NCBI RefSeq assembly: GCF_014192335.1
Contig: NZ_JACHXU010000008.1
Coordinates: 248,001-312,000 of the forward strand
Direction of reading: 5' to 3'
DNA length: 64,000 bases
Source of the DNA: Aporhodopirellula rubra
GTDB lineage: Bacteria; Planctomycetota; Planctomycetia; Pirellulales; Pirellulaceae
Shown here: one piece after another, positions 1-11,800 of the stretch
Numbering within the stretch: position 1 is the stretch's first letter
Layout of the letters: each line of letters opens with the position of its first letter
The notes under the pieces: generated by a model
What the model was told of the DNA's origin: nothing
Database searches by the model: none
The model's input: the letters and a program-made list of their open reading frames with translations, nothing else
Translations under genes and position numbers: made by a program

Positions 1-1
1 C

Positions 2-481
2 GCGATACTGATCGTATCGCACTTCGACAATACGTTCGCGCAGATCGATCGTTTGCTGGCAAATTACAACGGTCCGGTTCCGGCAAAAGCGGTGAAAGCC
101 AACGACCTGTCGCAGAGAACAACAACGGGCTCTCCATTCGAGGAGACGAGCACCATCGAAGTGATCTTTGCTGAACGCCATCCACTGCTTGAAGAAGACG
201 AAGGGGCGGTTAAAGAGTTTGCCGACCAATTGCCGTGCCGGTGTCGGGTAACGCACTGCGTTTCATTCGAGGACGCGATAATGCGATCATTTGTCGACTC
301 GTTTGTGGAGAACGTTATGTCGAAAATGGGGATGAAAGAGGACGAGGCGATTGAAAGTTCGTTAGTGAGTCGTCGAATTCGAGCTGTCCAAGAACAGAAT
401 TCAAAAAACGTCGTCTCACGTCACAAGGCGAATTCGGCGCAAGAGTGGATTGACAAAAACGTTCGCCAGAATCGCGATTGA
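2..481 (+). CDS. Divergent SecA-like protein, C-terminal part (gene continues upstream of the window)
   Basis: The frame is open from base 2 to the TGA at 479-481, so this is the 3' end of a longer gene. The last 100 residues follow the order of SecA landmarks from the second nucleotide-binding domain into the scaffold helix: an ERH motif (SecA TERHESRR), DQL (SecA NQL), VSFEDAIMRSF (SecA LSMEDALMRIF) and MSKMGMKEDEAIESSLV (SecA MRKLGMKPGEAIEHPWV). The arginine-rich GRxGRQGD loop between NQL and the FED strand is missing and is replaced by a short Cys-containing stretch. The protein stops about 35 residues into what would be the helical scaffold, so there is no translocation wing or zinc tail. 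I infer a SecA paralogue that is probably not a normal translocase. A SecA-related helicase of another job is possible. Family assignment is moderate because only about 159 residues are visible. Confidence 0.5.
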   Translation, partial: AILIVSHFDNTFAQIDRLLANYNGPVPAKAVKANDLSQRTTTGSPFEETSTIEVIFAERHPLLEEDEGAVKEFADQLPCRCRVTHCVSFEDAIMRSFVDSFVENVMSKMGMKEDEAIESSLVSRRIRAVQEQNSKNVVSRHKANSAQEWIDKNVRQNRD

Positions 482-530
482 AAAGTCGTTGGTGAGAAAA
501 AGTTTTTTCACTCTGGTGGCGACAGACCGC

Positions 531-536
531 TAGAAT
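531..536 (+). promoter_or_regulatory. Possible -10 box (TAGAAT) for the VWA gene
   Basis: TAGAAT lies 64 bases before the preferred start at 600. No convincing -35 hexamer is visible at the right distance. Initiation here would leave only about 6 bases before the earlier ATG at 549, which supports using the ATG at 600. An AT-rich stem-loop (gtgagaaaaa/gttttttcac, about 491-510) precedes it and may end the upstream transcript. Confidence 0.3.
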
Positions 537-599
537 GAATTTGGCGTCATGATGAGGCCCGGCCATAAAATGACCTCTCTTCTCTCGCAAAGAACGACC

Positions 600-1814
600 A
601 TGAAATTCTTGCAAAAAATTGGTGTGATGTTTCTGCCCGTATGTCTCCTATGGGCCATTTCAGGGGCGAATTCGATGTTCGCTCAGGACATTAAAATCAC
701 GATCGAAACTAAGCCGAAGAAGGTCGACGTTGTGTCATCAACCGATGGCAAGGAACCGTTTACGGGACAACGTCCTGCCGTCGATGTTGCCATCCTTCTT
801 GATACGTCAAATTCGATGGACGGATTGATCAATCAAGCCAGAAGCCAATTGTGGAATATCGTCCAGGAGTTTGCGAAAGCGAAGAAAAGCGGAAAGACAC
901 CTCTGCTGAGGGTTTCCATTTTTGAGTATGGGAATACACGTCTTCCTGCATCAGAAGATTATCTTCGCCAGGTCGTTCCGTTGACCGACGATCTCGATAA
1001 AGTTTCCGAAGCTCTGTTTGCTTTGAGTACCAGTGGTGGTGATGAATATTGTGGTTCCGTGATCACCGAGGCGATCAAACGTCTTGATTGGAGTAGTGAA
1101 CCTAATGCTTATATGGCAATTTTTATCGCCGGGAATGAACCCTTCGACCAAGGACCCGTCGATTTTCGAACCGCTTGTAAGGGTGCGATCGAAGACGGTG
1201 TCGTGGTTAACACAATCCACTGCGGGAATTATGACGCAGGTGTGCGAGGAAAGTGGCAGGAAGGTGCCCAGCTAGCCGAAGGGAAATTCCTAAATATTAA
1301 CCAAGACGAAAAGGTGGTGCATATTAAGACACCCCAGGACAAAATTATTATCGAGCTGAATGCGGCGTTGAACAAAACGTACCTTTGGTACGGATCCCAA
1401 TCGCAACGAAAGAGTTACGCGACCAACCAAACGGTCCAAGATTCCAACGCGGGAAGCGGTTTGAGCAGCCGCGCGGCGATCAAGTCGAGTTCGTTGTATC
1501 GCAACGTGGGCCGGGATCTCGTTGACACGTATGAGGAGGATGCGAGTGTCATCGAACAGCTCAAAGAGGATGAATTGCCGACCGAATTGCAGGGTTTGAC
1601 GGTCCAAGAGCGGGCTCGCCGGATCGCGGAGATGTCAAAACGGCGGGCGGAAATCAAAACCAAGCTGGCTGAAGCCAGCAAGCAGCGGGACGCATTCATT
1701 GCCAAAGAGCGGATGCAGCAGGCACCGTCCGCCGCATCGGCCACGCTCGGAGACGCGTTTTCCGACGCGATCGGCCAACAATTGCAACAGTCGGGATTTG
1801 AGGTCGGTCAGTAA
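600..1814 (+). CDS. Exported von Willebrand factor A (VWA) domain protein
   Basis: The product is 404 residues when started at ATG 600. This start places a classical signal peptide at the N-terminus (Lys at 2 and 6, hydrophobic core 8-20, likely cleavage after A28 before QD). An in-frame ATG at 549 would put 17 polar residues before the signal and is less likely. The VWA domain spans roughly 60-260. Its metal-ion-dependent adhesion site starts with D68-T-S70-N-S72 in AILLDTSNSMDG and is followed by a GGDEYCGS loop and a conserved IFIAGNEPF strand. The C-terminal third (about 320-385) is charged and helical (RARRIAEMSKRRAEIK), probably coiled coil. VWA proteins bind ligands through a divalent metal, and this one should act in the periplasm or at the cell surface. 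The partner is unknown. Neighbours give no functional clue. Confidence 0.85.
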   Translation: MKFLQKIGVMFLPVCLLWAISGANSMFAQDIKITIETKPKKVDVVSSTDGKEPFTGQRPAVDVAILLDTSNSMDGLINQARSQLWNIVQEFAKAKKSGKTPLLRVSIFEYGNTRLPASEDYLRQVVPLTDDLDKVSEALFALSTSGGDEYCGSVITEAIKRLDWSSEPNAYMAIFIAGNEPFDQGPVDFRTACKGAIEDGVVVNTIHCGNYDAGVRGKWQEGAQLAEGKFLNINQDEKVVHIKTPQDKIIIELNAALNKTYLWYGSQSQRKSYATNQTVQDSNAGSGLSSRAAIKSSSLYRNVGRDLVDTYEEDASVIEQLKEDELPTELQGLTVQERARRIAEMSKRRAEIKTKLAEASKQRDAFIAKERMQQAPSAASATLGDAFSDAIGQQLQQSGFEVGQ

Positions 1815-1936
1815 GGACGCCGGCCATTGATTTTGGCAATTTCGCAATTGGCACCTGGGACTCTCGCCACGTGTTTGGTGGCATAAGCAGGCTTCCGCCG
1901 GGGACGTTCCAGGTATCGGCGTAATCGGACGTCAGA

Positions 1937-1976
1937 TTCCAGCCTCATAACTCAGTTTCCAGCCTCATGACATCGT
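1937..1976. repeat. Two tandem copies of a 20-bp unit
   Basis: TTCCAGCCTCAT occurs at 1937-1948 and again at 1957-1968, exactly 20 bases apart. The copies also share an A/G-AC after the core. A 20-bp spacing is about two helical turns, which would fit a protein-binding site, but no regulator is known. Confidence 0.5.
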
Positions 1977-2090
1977 TATGACGGCATATCCTGCGGTTGC
2001 TTGAGTGCTGTCAAGCTTCGTGTGAGGCCAAGTCTTCGATGTTGGCGATCGCTTGATTTCTCGTTTGACGCAGCGGGATTCTCAACGGTG

Positions 2091-2488
2091 AGCCACCTTT
2101 GAAAGGGGGGCTATGTGGTGCTGAAGTTCTCTAAACATCGGCATTTGCGCCGTCCCTGATGCTCGTCTGACAACCAATATGCAGGCGTGATGGCCGGGGA
2201 CCCCGAATCGGCTGCTCTCTCCCGCGGGAGCGCACTAGATGGGGGGCTTCGCCGCATGGCGAGGCCTATCTTTGCCACGCTGTTGTTCCCCCTGAAAGAA
2301 GGGGTATGGTCTCGGCATTTGAGGAAGAACTACCGGAAAAACACCACCATCGATAAGGGGACGCGTGCATCATTCGGGAACTTTCCGGGGTTTGGAGCGT
2401 CCAAGTGGGCGCGGAATCGTGCCGGTTATGCGTGTTGGAGCGTCTGGAGTGCCCTCTTTTTTGTCTCAGTCCACCCTTTGGAAGGGTG
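2091..2488. repeat. Cluster of GC-rich palindromes (REP-like)
   Basis: Inverted repeats seen directly: AGCC-CCTT/AAGG-GGCT around 2091-2112, the 12-bp perfect palindrome CTCCCGCGGGAG at 2219-2230, CCCCT/AGGGG at 2289-2304, and CACCCTT/AAGGGTG at 2472-2488. Three of them share a CCTTTgAAAGG-like core. None is followed by a T tract, so they look more like dispersed palindromic repeats than terminators. Confidence 0.5.
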
Positions 2489-2582
2489 TGTGAGGGAGGG
2501 TGGAAAGCGCGACAGCATCGTTACGACTGGCACATTCGCTCGCCGACGTGTTCGTTGCGGTAAGTAGCTGTGCAGCAAAAAT

Positions 2583-2610
2583 TTGCGACACCGCTGGCCC
2601 TAACTATACT
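2583..2610 (+). promoter_or_regulatory. Possible sigma70-type promoter of the first giant gene
   Basis: TTGCGA (2583-2588), a 16-base spacer, then TATACT (2605-2610). These match the -35 and -10 consensus at 4/6 and 5/6 positions. The start site would be near 2617, leaving a leader of about 275 bases before the ATG at 2892. Confidence 0.4.
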
Positions 2611-2891
2611 CGGCGAACTGTACGCCTCAGCTCCTATGACGGTCAGGAAACCTTACCTGGCTTTGAATGGTGAGGTGATAAGCGTTCAGCCTCGTCATTC
2701 ACGACTGATCTTCGTCTGCTTTTGGGCCGGTTTGACCCCGCGGGTTTATCTCAGGATAGAACGCTGGCGACCCCGAACCAGGGCGGTACGAAGCTCCGAG
2801 ATTCACATCAAGTGCAATGGTATTGCGGTTTTTACGGCATTTTCGCTGTGACAACCGGCTTGCCGTCCGCTCTGCCTAGAAGGTTCGGTCT

Positions 2892-5800
2892 ATGACCTCG
2901 CGTCAGCGAAACTCGTCGTCTTCCCCTGCTTCCACGACACCCCCAGCGTCGTCCGTTCAACCCGCGCGCGCCCGCCGCTCAAATCGAGAGGACCGGCGAT
3001 CGCGTGTTACGCGCCAACAGCGTCGTCGTCATTTGCTCGAAACGCTCGAGGCACGGCAGTTGCTCGCCGGACCCGAATTGATCGGCATTCAGCCTAACGA
3101 GGGTGAGTTGATCGACAACGGATCGGTTCGCCAAGTCGCTCCTCGGGTGCTGACGTTCCGGTTTGATCAAGATCAACAGATCGACGCCAACACGCTTGAT
3201 GCGATTCAGTTGACGCGGAGCGGCCGAGATGGCTTGTTTGGAACGTCCGATGATGTCCGAATCGCCCCCGGATTGGTGACGCTCGGTGATCCGAACGAAA
3301 ACGAAGTTGTTGTGCGGTTTGCCGATTCGTTGCCGGACGATAACTACCGAATCAACATCTATGGGTACGACGACCCCAACGCGACTCCTCAACCGATCGT
3401 CGGGTTGCGAAACATTCAAGGTGAGCTGATTCAGCCATCGACCGTTGGTGAACGCGTCGAGAGGGTTGATTTCCGGCTCGACCTCGGGGCGTTGATCGAA
3501 GCAGTCGTTCCGCAACCGGTGATCCGTAACGCCGATGGATCGTTGACTCAAAACCGCGACGAGATCGTCGTCTACTTCAACGAAGATCCATTGTTCGTTG
3601 AGGATGACGCCGCGGGAAATCCGACTGCTCGTTCGGCCGAGAACCCACGCTTCTATCAATTACTGCTCACCCAAGATACGGTGCGCACAACGGACGATGA
3701 GTTCTATCTTCCCAAGGAAGTGATCTACAGCGAAGACACGCACACGGCGCGTCTGATCTTCGACACCGACATCAACAATCTGCCCGGCGTACCTGTCGGT
3801 GGTGGCACGTTCCGTTTGCGGATCGGTACGGCAGTGGACTCGAAGGTCGATCTGATCGTGCCTCCCTCGGAGTTCGCGACGGCACCGACCGCAACCGTCT
3901 CGCTCGGCGTTGATGACGCATCCTTCGATTTCGTCTCGCGACAAGTTGGCGAAGACGCATCGGGCCAACAGGTTCGATTCGTTAATACCGGAACCGCCGG
4001 TTTGTCGGTATCGCAAGACACCGACGGTGTGATCGTTTTCAACTACGGTGGCGGAATTCCGTTGGTCAGTGACCTGGCCGACGTCATCGCGGGCGACCCT
4101 GTCATCCGAGACCTGATCTCGATTTCGGTCAACAGCACCGCCGCGACATTGCCGTTGCCGCAACGCTTGGTCGGCAGCGACCCGGTCACGTTGGTCGGCT
4201 TGGGCGACACGTTGGGCACGTCACTGGATATCGGAACGTTTGGTCAATCGGACACGTTGACGAGTTTGGTGATTCGCGAATCGATCTCACCGCAACAGGT
4301 CAACATCGAGTTGGCTGGTGGTGATGACGATCCAGGTCACCGGTTGTTGATCGAACACATCAACGACGCATTTGGGGCTGACCTGCAATCCGGGATCACC
4401 GAGATCCCTTACAACTTCAAGGGTGTCTATTTCCAAAACGGCACGACCTCGTCGTTGAACCAAATCACGCCAACGCAGAAACTTCGTATTCGCGAAGTGT
4501 TGCAGTTGTGGAGCAACAAGATCGGTGTTCAGTTCACCGAGACGGCCGATCAAGGGATCACGTTTGCGTTGGGCGAAACCAGCGACGTACTCACCGACGG
4601 TTCACTTCCAGAGGATCAGCGTTTTACCGCGATCCCACAACTGCAGGCGTCCGTGCGAGTTGACGCTGCGATCAATAACAACGCGACCGCCGGAAGTGCG
4701 AATGCGTCGATCGTGTTCAGTAATCAAGCCAACTTTGGTTTCGATTACGGCGAAGACTTCACACGGAAAGCCGCCGCCGGTGTGGGATTGTTGTTGGGCC
4801 TGTTGGCAGCGCCCGATCAATCGCCTCAGGTGTTGATGGCGTTGAGTGCATTTAATGAAGAGGCCTTGCTGCGTCGGCCGAGTGATGGTGTTCTCGGCCC
4901 TGAAATTTTGGCGCCGACGACGGACCCTGATTCTCCAGAATTCCAACGTTTTGACGAGGAATACCCCGAATTTCGAGGCTTCCTTAACGATCTGATCGAC
5001 CCGATCAGCCTTCCCGCTGATGTGCCAATGACCGAAGGTAGTTTGGTCTACCTGCCGGACAACCTTGATGATTTCTCGTTGCCAAATTGGGAACCGGTTT
5101 TCCCGTCGAACGTTGACGTGTTGCACGGACAGTATGTCCACCGCCCTGACAGCGTGGACGTCGACCTGTATCGGTTTGTTGTCGATTTGGATGACGCGGA
5201 TCGCATCGGACAACTGAGCGTTGAAACGTTCGCCGAACGATTGTCTGACTCCAGTGCGCTCGATACGACGGTGACGTTGTTCCAAGAAGTTCGTGCCGGC
5301 GCGACGACCGATTTGAAAATCGGTCCGACTCTGCAGCTTCGCGTTGACGCGGTGCAAGTCGGGGCGATCGGCAACGGCGCGCGGATCGAATTCGTCGAGA
5401 GCGATCGCGATTCCGGTGACGATGAAGTACGAGTGTTGCGGGTCGATGACGGTGCCGGCGGATTCGTTAACAACGCCATTTTGATCGACCTGCCTCGTCA
5501 AGGTGCGTTCGTCGACCGCGTTGAAGTCGGCCAAGTGATTGCGGCGATTGAAGGCGATGCATTCGCCAGCAGCCTGTTCCAGGTCAGCCTTGAGAAAGGC
5601 TCATTGACCACTGACATCAGTGGGCTGGACCTGCGAACGACGCCGATCATTCTTTCCGGTGGTGGGCTCGAGCAACTCAGTCGTAACGACGATTACTTCA
5701 GCGAAGACTCGTTCTTGACCGCTTCGCTCGGCGAAGGGGTTTATTACATCGGTGTTGCCGCGAGCGGGAATGACACCTACGACCCGATGGTCAAGGACAG

Positions 5801-8800
5801 TGGTTTTGGTGGTTTGACGCAGGGCGAATATGAACTGCGGATTAAGTTCGAGCCGCAAGTCGACGAAGTCGATGTGATCCGAGACCAAGATTCGACGCGG
5901 CCCGGTATTCCGGGGACGCCGATCGATGGTGACGGAGATGGCGTGCCTCGTGGTGTGAATAATTTCTGGTTCCAAACGCGTCCTGAACTACGAACGTTGC
6001 AGTTCAATCTCGGTGGAGAATCCATCACGCCGGGACAAACAATCACGATCACGGGAGCCAACGGCACCGATCGCACATACGAGTTTCTTCCGTTCAATGG
6101 TGGAACCGGGCGTCCAGGTAACGTTGTCATCCGATACAGCGCCACGCCGGGTAACGATTCACCTCCTGAAAACCTCGCTGAACTGCTGGCAACGGCCATC
6201 AATGGTCGACAAGACGCGACCGGTGTTCAGGCATTTGTCAACACAGAGAGCATCACGCTCGATGGCGAGCGTTCGGTTGAATTCAGCAACGGTTTCCGCG
6301 GTGTGGAAACATTTGGACGGATGATCTTCGTCGACAAGCTCGCCGCGACCAACGCCGACGGTAGCCTTGAGTTGCCGTTTAACAACATCAACAACCCGGC
6401 TGTCGTCAACGCGTTCGGATCGGCGCTTAGTGGCGACATCGTGCGGATCGTCGGTAACGGCGGTGCGGATCAGAATATCGTTACCGAGACGGACAACTTC
6501 GCCTACGAATTCGGTCTGAGTGAAGTCGGTGGACGCACGCTCGAAGACGGTCGCGACATGGAAATACCCGCTGGGGTGACGACCATGATTGATGCGGGGG
6601 CGATCTTCAAAATGCGATCGTCACGCATCAGCGTCGGCAGTAGCAGCACTCAGATCGACCGCAGTGGCGGTGCGTTGCAAGTGCTCGGGACGCCGCGTTT
6701 GGTCGATTTCAACGCGGCCAATCCTCTCGTTGGTGAAGTCAACGATGCAGGCACAGGATATGACGACGGTAGCGTGATTTTCACGAGTACACGTGATCGT
6801 GCGGCGGATGCTGCGGGTGCGGGTACCTCCGTTGCGCCGAAACCCGGCGACTGGGGCGGACTTGTTTTCCGCCGCGACATTGATCAAATGCAGGGTCGGC
6901 CCGATTTGGAAGAAGAGGGTATCTTCCTGCAAACGGTCAATCACGCCGAAATTCGCTATGGCGGTAGCAGCGACATTTTGGTCGACTCGGTGCAACAGGT
7001 GGTTAACCCGATCCAGATGATCAATCTGCGACCGAACATCACTTTCAATGAGATCACTCGGAGTGCGGACGCCGCGATGAGTGCGGCGCCGGATAGTTTC
7101 CAAGAAACCACATTTGGAACACCTGCGTTCCAGCAAGCCGGTGCGTTCACGCCTGACTACGGTCGAGTCGGTCCTGATATTCATAACAACGTTTTGACCA
7201 ATAACAGCCTCAACGGGTTGTTCATTCGCACAATCGTTTCGCCGAACTCGCCACCGACTCAATTGACGTCGTCGGCACGTTTTGATGATACGAGCGTGGT
7301 GCACTTCATTGCCGAGAATTTGGTGATCGCGGGTGATCCCGGTGGTGCCATCCAAGACGGTATTCGGCCATCGCTGTCACAGGCGTCGGTCCAAGTTTTG
7401 ACCGGCGGATCGTTGCCGGCCAATACGGTAGCCGTCGAGTACTTGATGACGTTCGTTGATGCCAATGGTTTCGAGTCGGCTGCAACCGACGTGGCCGACG
7501 CCCTGCGTTTGACCGCACCAACCGGCGAAACTCTCTCCGGAGCGAGCGTTCAGTTGGCTGGATTGCCACGCATCCCGGTCGGAACCGACTACGTTTCGCG
7601 TCGTCTGTATCGTGCGGAATTTGACGCCGCGGGTAACAACATCAGTGGCTACCAGCTGGTCACGAGCCTCGATGGTTTGAGTTCGTCTTACACTGACGAC
7701 GGAACGGCATCCGATGGCCTTCTGGATCTGAACCGCGCCGGTCGACGCGGACGACTCGATGCTTCGTTGGTCGTTGATCCAGGCATGGTGGTCAAACTGC
7801 AGGGAGCCCGTATTGAATTGGGCCACGGAACCCAGTTGATCGCCGAAGGCACGCTTTCTCAACCGGTTGTCTTCACCAGTTCGCTCGACGATCGATACGG
7901 AGCCGGCGGAACGTTTGATACCAACAACGACGCCGCTACTTTAAACGGCAACGAAGCCGCTGAACGTGGCGATTGGTCGGGTATCTACGCTGGCGCGAAC
8001 GCGTACGTCAGTATGGATCACTCGGTTGTTTCGTACGCCGGTGGTATCAGTTTGGTCGCCGGTGGTGAGAGCCGCGGGTTTGCACCTCTCGAATTGCAAC
8101 AGGCCGATGGCCGGATCACCAACACGCGGTTCGAGTTCAATGACGATGGTCAGGACGGATCCGGTCGCCCCGGACGTGGTGGTCGGCTCGCGGTTGATCC
8201 GTCTGTGATTTTTGTTCGCGGCAGTCAACCGGTAATCGTTGGTAATGACTTCAAAGACAACCGCGGTGCGGCGATCGGGATCGATGTCGATTCGCTGGTC
8301 GCTGATTTGTTGCGGGATACCGGGCGTCAAACGGGCAGTGTCGATACGTTCTCCGAACTCGATGACAACCACGGGCCGTTGATTCGTCTGAACCGCTTTG
8401 AGGTCGTGCCGGCCGATGAAGATGAAGACAAACAAATTAGTGGTTTGGTGATTCGCGGTGGCGATCTGCTCGTTGAATCGATCTGGGATGATACGGACAT
8501 CGTGCACGTGCTCAGCGAGAGTGTCACGGTGGGGAACATCCAGAGTTCCGGCGGGTTGCGATTGCAGAGCCGGGCGAACGAATCGTTGGTCGTCAAACTC
8601 AGCGGTGCCGGCACGCCAAACAGTGCGACGCTCGGTACCGGGTTCACTGCGACAGGCGAAACCAGTGACAGCGCCCAACGGCTCGGCGGCACGGTTCATA
8701 TCGTCGGTCTCCCAGGTGCACCGGTTGTCCTGACCAGCTTTAAAGACGACACCGTGGGTGCAGGTCTGGCGATTGACGGCACGCAGTTCACTGATACCAA

Positions 8801-11800
8801 CGGCGACTCGTACGGGTCACGTCCCGAAACGAATGACTGGCGTAGCGTTCTTCTGGACCAATACAGCAATGATCGCAATGTCGATTTCATTCTGGAAGAA
8901 GAACTCACTACCGACGTCGCGCCTGGTCGAAATGGCAACGTGAATCAAGCTCAGTTCTTGGGTGATCTCGCCGCGGACTTGAACCTTGGAGACGATAACC
9001 GTCGTCTCGGATTTGAGGTTAGTGGATATCTCTCCGAAGCCACTGACGTCGATACGTACAGTTTCAACGGAAGTGCCGGATCCGAAGTTTGGTTCGATAT
9101 CGATCGCACTTCGTTCGGTCTCGATACCGTGGTCGAGTTGCTCGATGCCGAAGGCGTGTTGCTCGCACGCAGCGACAATTCGATGGACAACGATGTTGTT
9201 GTGACGGATCCGTCGGTCGAGGGAATGGTCGATTCGCTGCAAGCCAAAGCCGACAAGTACACCGAAACGAACGTGTTCGGCGATTACCTCGATATCGGCA
9301 GCATCAACCCGCGTGACGCCGGTTTCCGCGTCGTGTTACCGGGCGACTCAACGGGTGCGGACAGCCGCAGTACCTACTACTTCCGTGTTCGCAGTGCGTC
9401 GAGCAACCCGAACGATCCGAACGCGGGCGGCAGCTACGGTGCCTATCAGTTCCAAGTTCGCTTGCAAGAAGCTCAGGAGTATCCCGGTAGCGTCGTTCGC
9501 TATGCCGATATCCGGTGGGCGAACCACGGTATCCACGTTCGTGGATTGCCAGGCGAATCGCCTTTGATGGGCGAAGCGGGTGAGAACGAATCGGTTTCCG
9601 GTGCGGATTCGCCGTTCGGTTTGGGAGCGTCGAACGACGTGCTCGAATCGGTTGCTCTCGATGAAGACACGCGAGCTCCGGCCCAACAGCCTCAAAATGT
9701 TGGCAACCTGTTCGAAGGCAAACGCCCCGTCATCAGTGTTGCCGGTTCGATTAGTGACAGTCTCGACGTTGACTTCTACCAAGTCGACCTGGATGCGTTG
9801 GTAAGCACTGAGGGCCTCAACACGAACTACATGTCGACGATCTTTGATGTCGATTATGCCTCCGGCCTAACGCGTCCTGATACGAACATCAGCGTGTTCT
9901 ACGATCCCGACGGTGAGTTCGGACCTGCGGAGCCGCAGTTGGTTCTCTTCGGTGCCGACAGTAACGTGGCCGAAGATCAATCCAGTCCATTCGGTGAGAA
10001 TGGCGATTTCGCCGAACGGCTCGACCGCGGTTCGATTTCAACGAGCGATCCGTTGATCGGCCCAGTGTCGTTGCCCGAGGGTGCGTACTACGTTGCGATC
10101 ACCGCCGGAGCGAGATTGCCGGCCCAGCTCAGCGATGTCGCTGTTCGACGTGAGCCGATTAACTCGATCCAACGAATTTTCGAAGACCGAATCGATGACG
10201 CCGCGACCGGAGACAGTGTCTTCGGTGGTCCTCGTGAAGACGAGTTGTTCACGGACGTGTCGATCATCGGTGGTGGATTCACCACCACGAACATGCGTGC
10301 CAATGATATTGGTCACGGCATCAACGACAACTTCGATAAGACGAACTTCGGACAGACAGGTCGTAACCAAACCTTCTACAGCGAATTCCGTGGTGAACTC
10401 AATCCGACCGTCAATGATACGGATGTGGAATCACCGTACACTCGCATTCAACGTATCAACGAGGGCACGGCAAGTCCCGCTGGTGCGTTGGATCTGAATT
10501 CGTTGGAGTGGTCGATTTCGAGCAACCCTCAAATCGGCGGTACCGATGATTTCACCGCGCAGACGATCCCGCACGTCTCGATCGAAGCCACGATGAATGG
10601 CGACTCGGCTGACTTCTATCAGTTGGTCGTTACTGAGAACAATACTCGCGTCATCATCGATGTCGACGAAGGTGATAACCCGTTCCAGTCGATCTTTGGC
10701 GATGATTCACTCGGCAGCGTGGATGTCGATTTAGTGATTCTCGATGCCTCTCGAGTGCTGCTCAATCCTCCAGGGCGAATCACAACGTCATTCACGACCG
10801 AAGGCCAAACGGGGAGTGCCGGTGATACGTTCTTCGATATCAGCAGCGATCCCTTCTTCGACGGAATTCTCGACCAAGGGACCTACTACATCGGGATCCT
10901 CGAAGCCAGCACTCAGATCGTCACGGCACCTAACGGCACATTGACGTTCCCACGCACCGGACCTGCCGCGTCGGGCCGATACGTTATGCATGTTTCGGCG
11001 ACGGATCAAATCGTTGGTAATGGAGCGAACGAGAGCATCCACTTCGATCGTAATGATGAAGTTCGAGGTCAACTGCTTAGCGAGACGTTTGACTTGGTCG
11101 GCTACGCCGCCGAGGACTTGCCGCGATTCTACTTCAACTACTTCTGGGACAGTCCAGAAGATGGATTGGGTGATCCGGTCGATTCGCTGACGTTGAAGAT
11201 CACCAGTACGGAGAATCCGGCGGGCATCTCGTTCGACCAAACACAACCTGATCTCACGCTCGATCCAACCGCGGATCCGAACCCCGATTTCATCAGTGAT
11301 GCACAGTGGCGTCAGAAAGTTATCTCACTGAGCGATTTCGCCGGTCACACCAACATTCAGTTTGAATTTGAGTATGAGAGCGATGGCGTTGTTGTTGGAT
11401 CATCCGAAGGATTGTTCCTCGACGATTTCATCGTTGGTTTCGCCGAACGTGGTGAGACCGTGTTCAACGCCACGCCTGGTGAAACGACTTTCCTCGGCGA
11501 ATCGGACGGCCCGACCGGAGAGTATCAGTTGGAAATGCGGCGAGCCACCGCGTTCACGACACCAACGGGTAACGCCCAAAGTTTGACGCACTCATTTGAT
11601 ACGAATGATCGTCACACCCAAGAGGTCACGCTCGTCGTTCCTGCAGGGTCACAAATTCAAGACGGTGACATTTTCGAACTCAGCGATGGTAAGACCACTC
11701 AGATCTTCGAGTTCGACAACAACGGATCCTCGAAGTTCACCAACCAACGTTTGGTGTTCAGTGCGTCGGATACCGCGGCGGAACTCGCCATGCGGATTCG

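Larger units (their letters stand above)
1815..2891 (+). other. Gene-poor intergenic region with clustered palindromes, leader of the first giant gene
   Basis: Two open frames here (2187-2567 and 2570-2851) have no recognisable domain, odd composition and no ribosome-binding site, so I do not call them genes. The stretch contains a short tandem repeat (about 1937-1976), at least four GC-rich palindromes between 2090 and 2490, and a plausible promoter at 2583-2610 that would give the first giant gene a leader of about 275 bases. Confidence 0.6.

Noticed and set aside
549-599. Upstream ATG (549) as start of the VWA gene
   Set aside because: It would place 17 polar residues before an otherwise standard signal peptide and lies too close to the possible promoter.
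2187-2851. Two open frames before giant gene 1
   Set aside because: No ribosome-binding site, no domain, composition unlike neighbours, and they cover the palindromes and the likely promoter.
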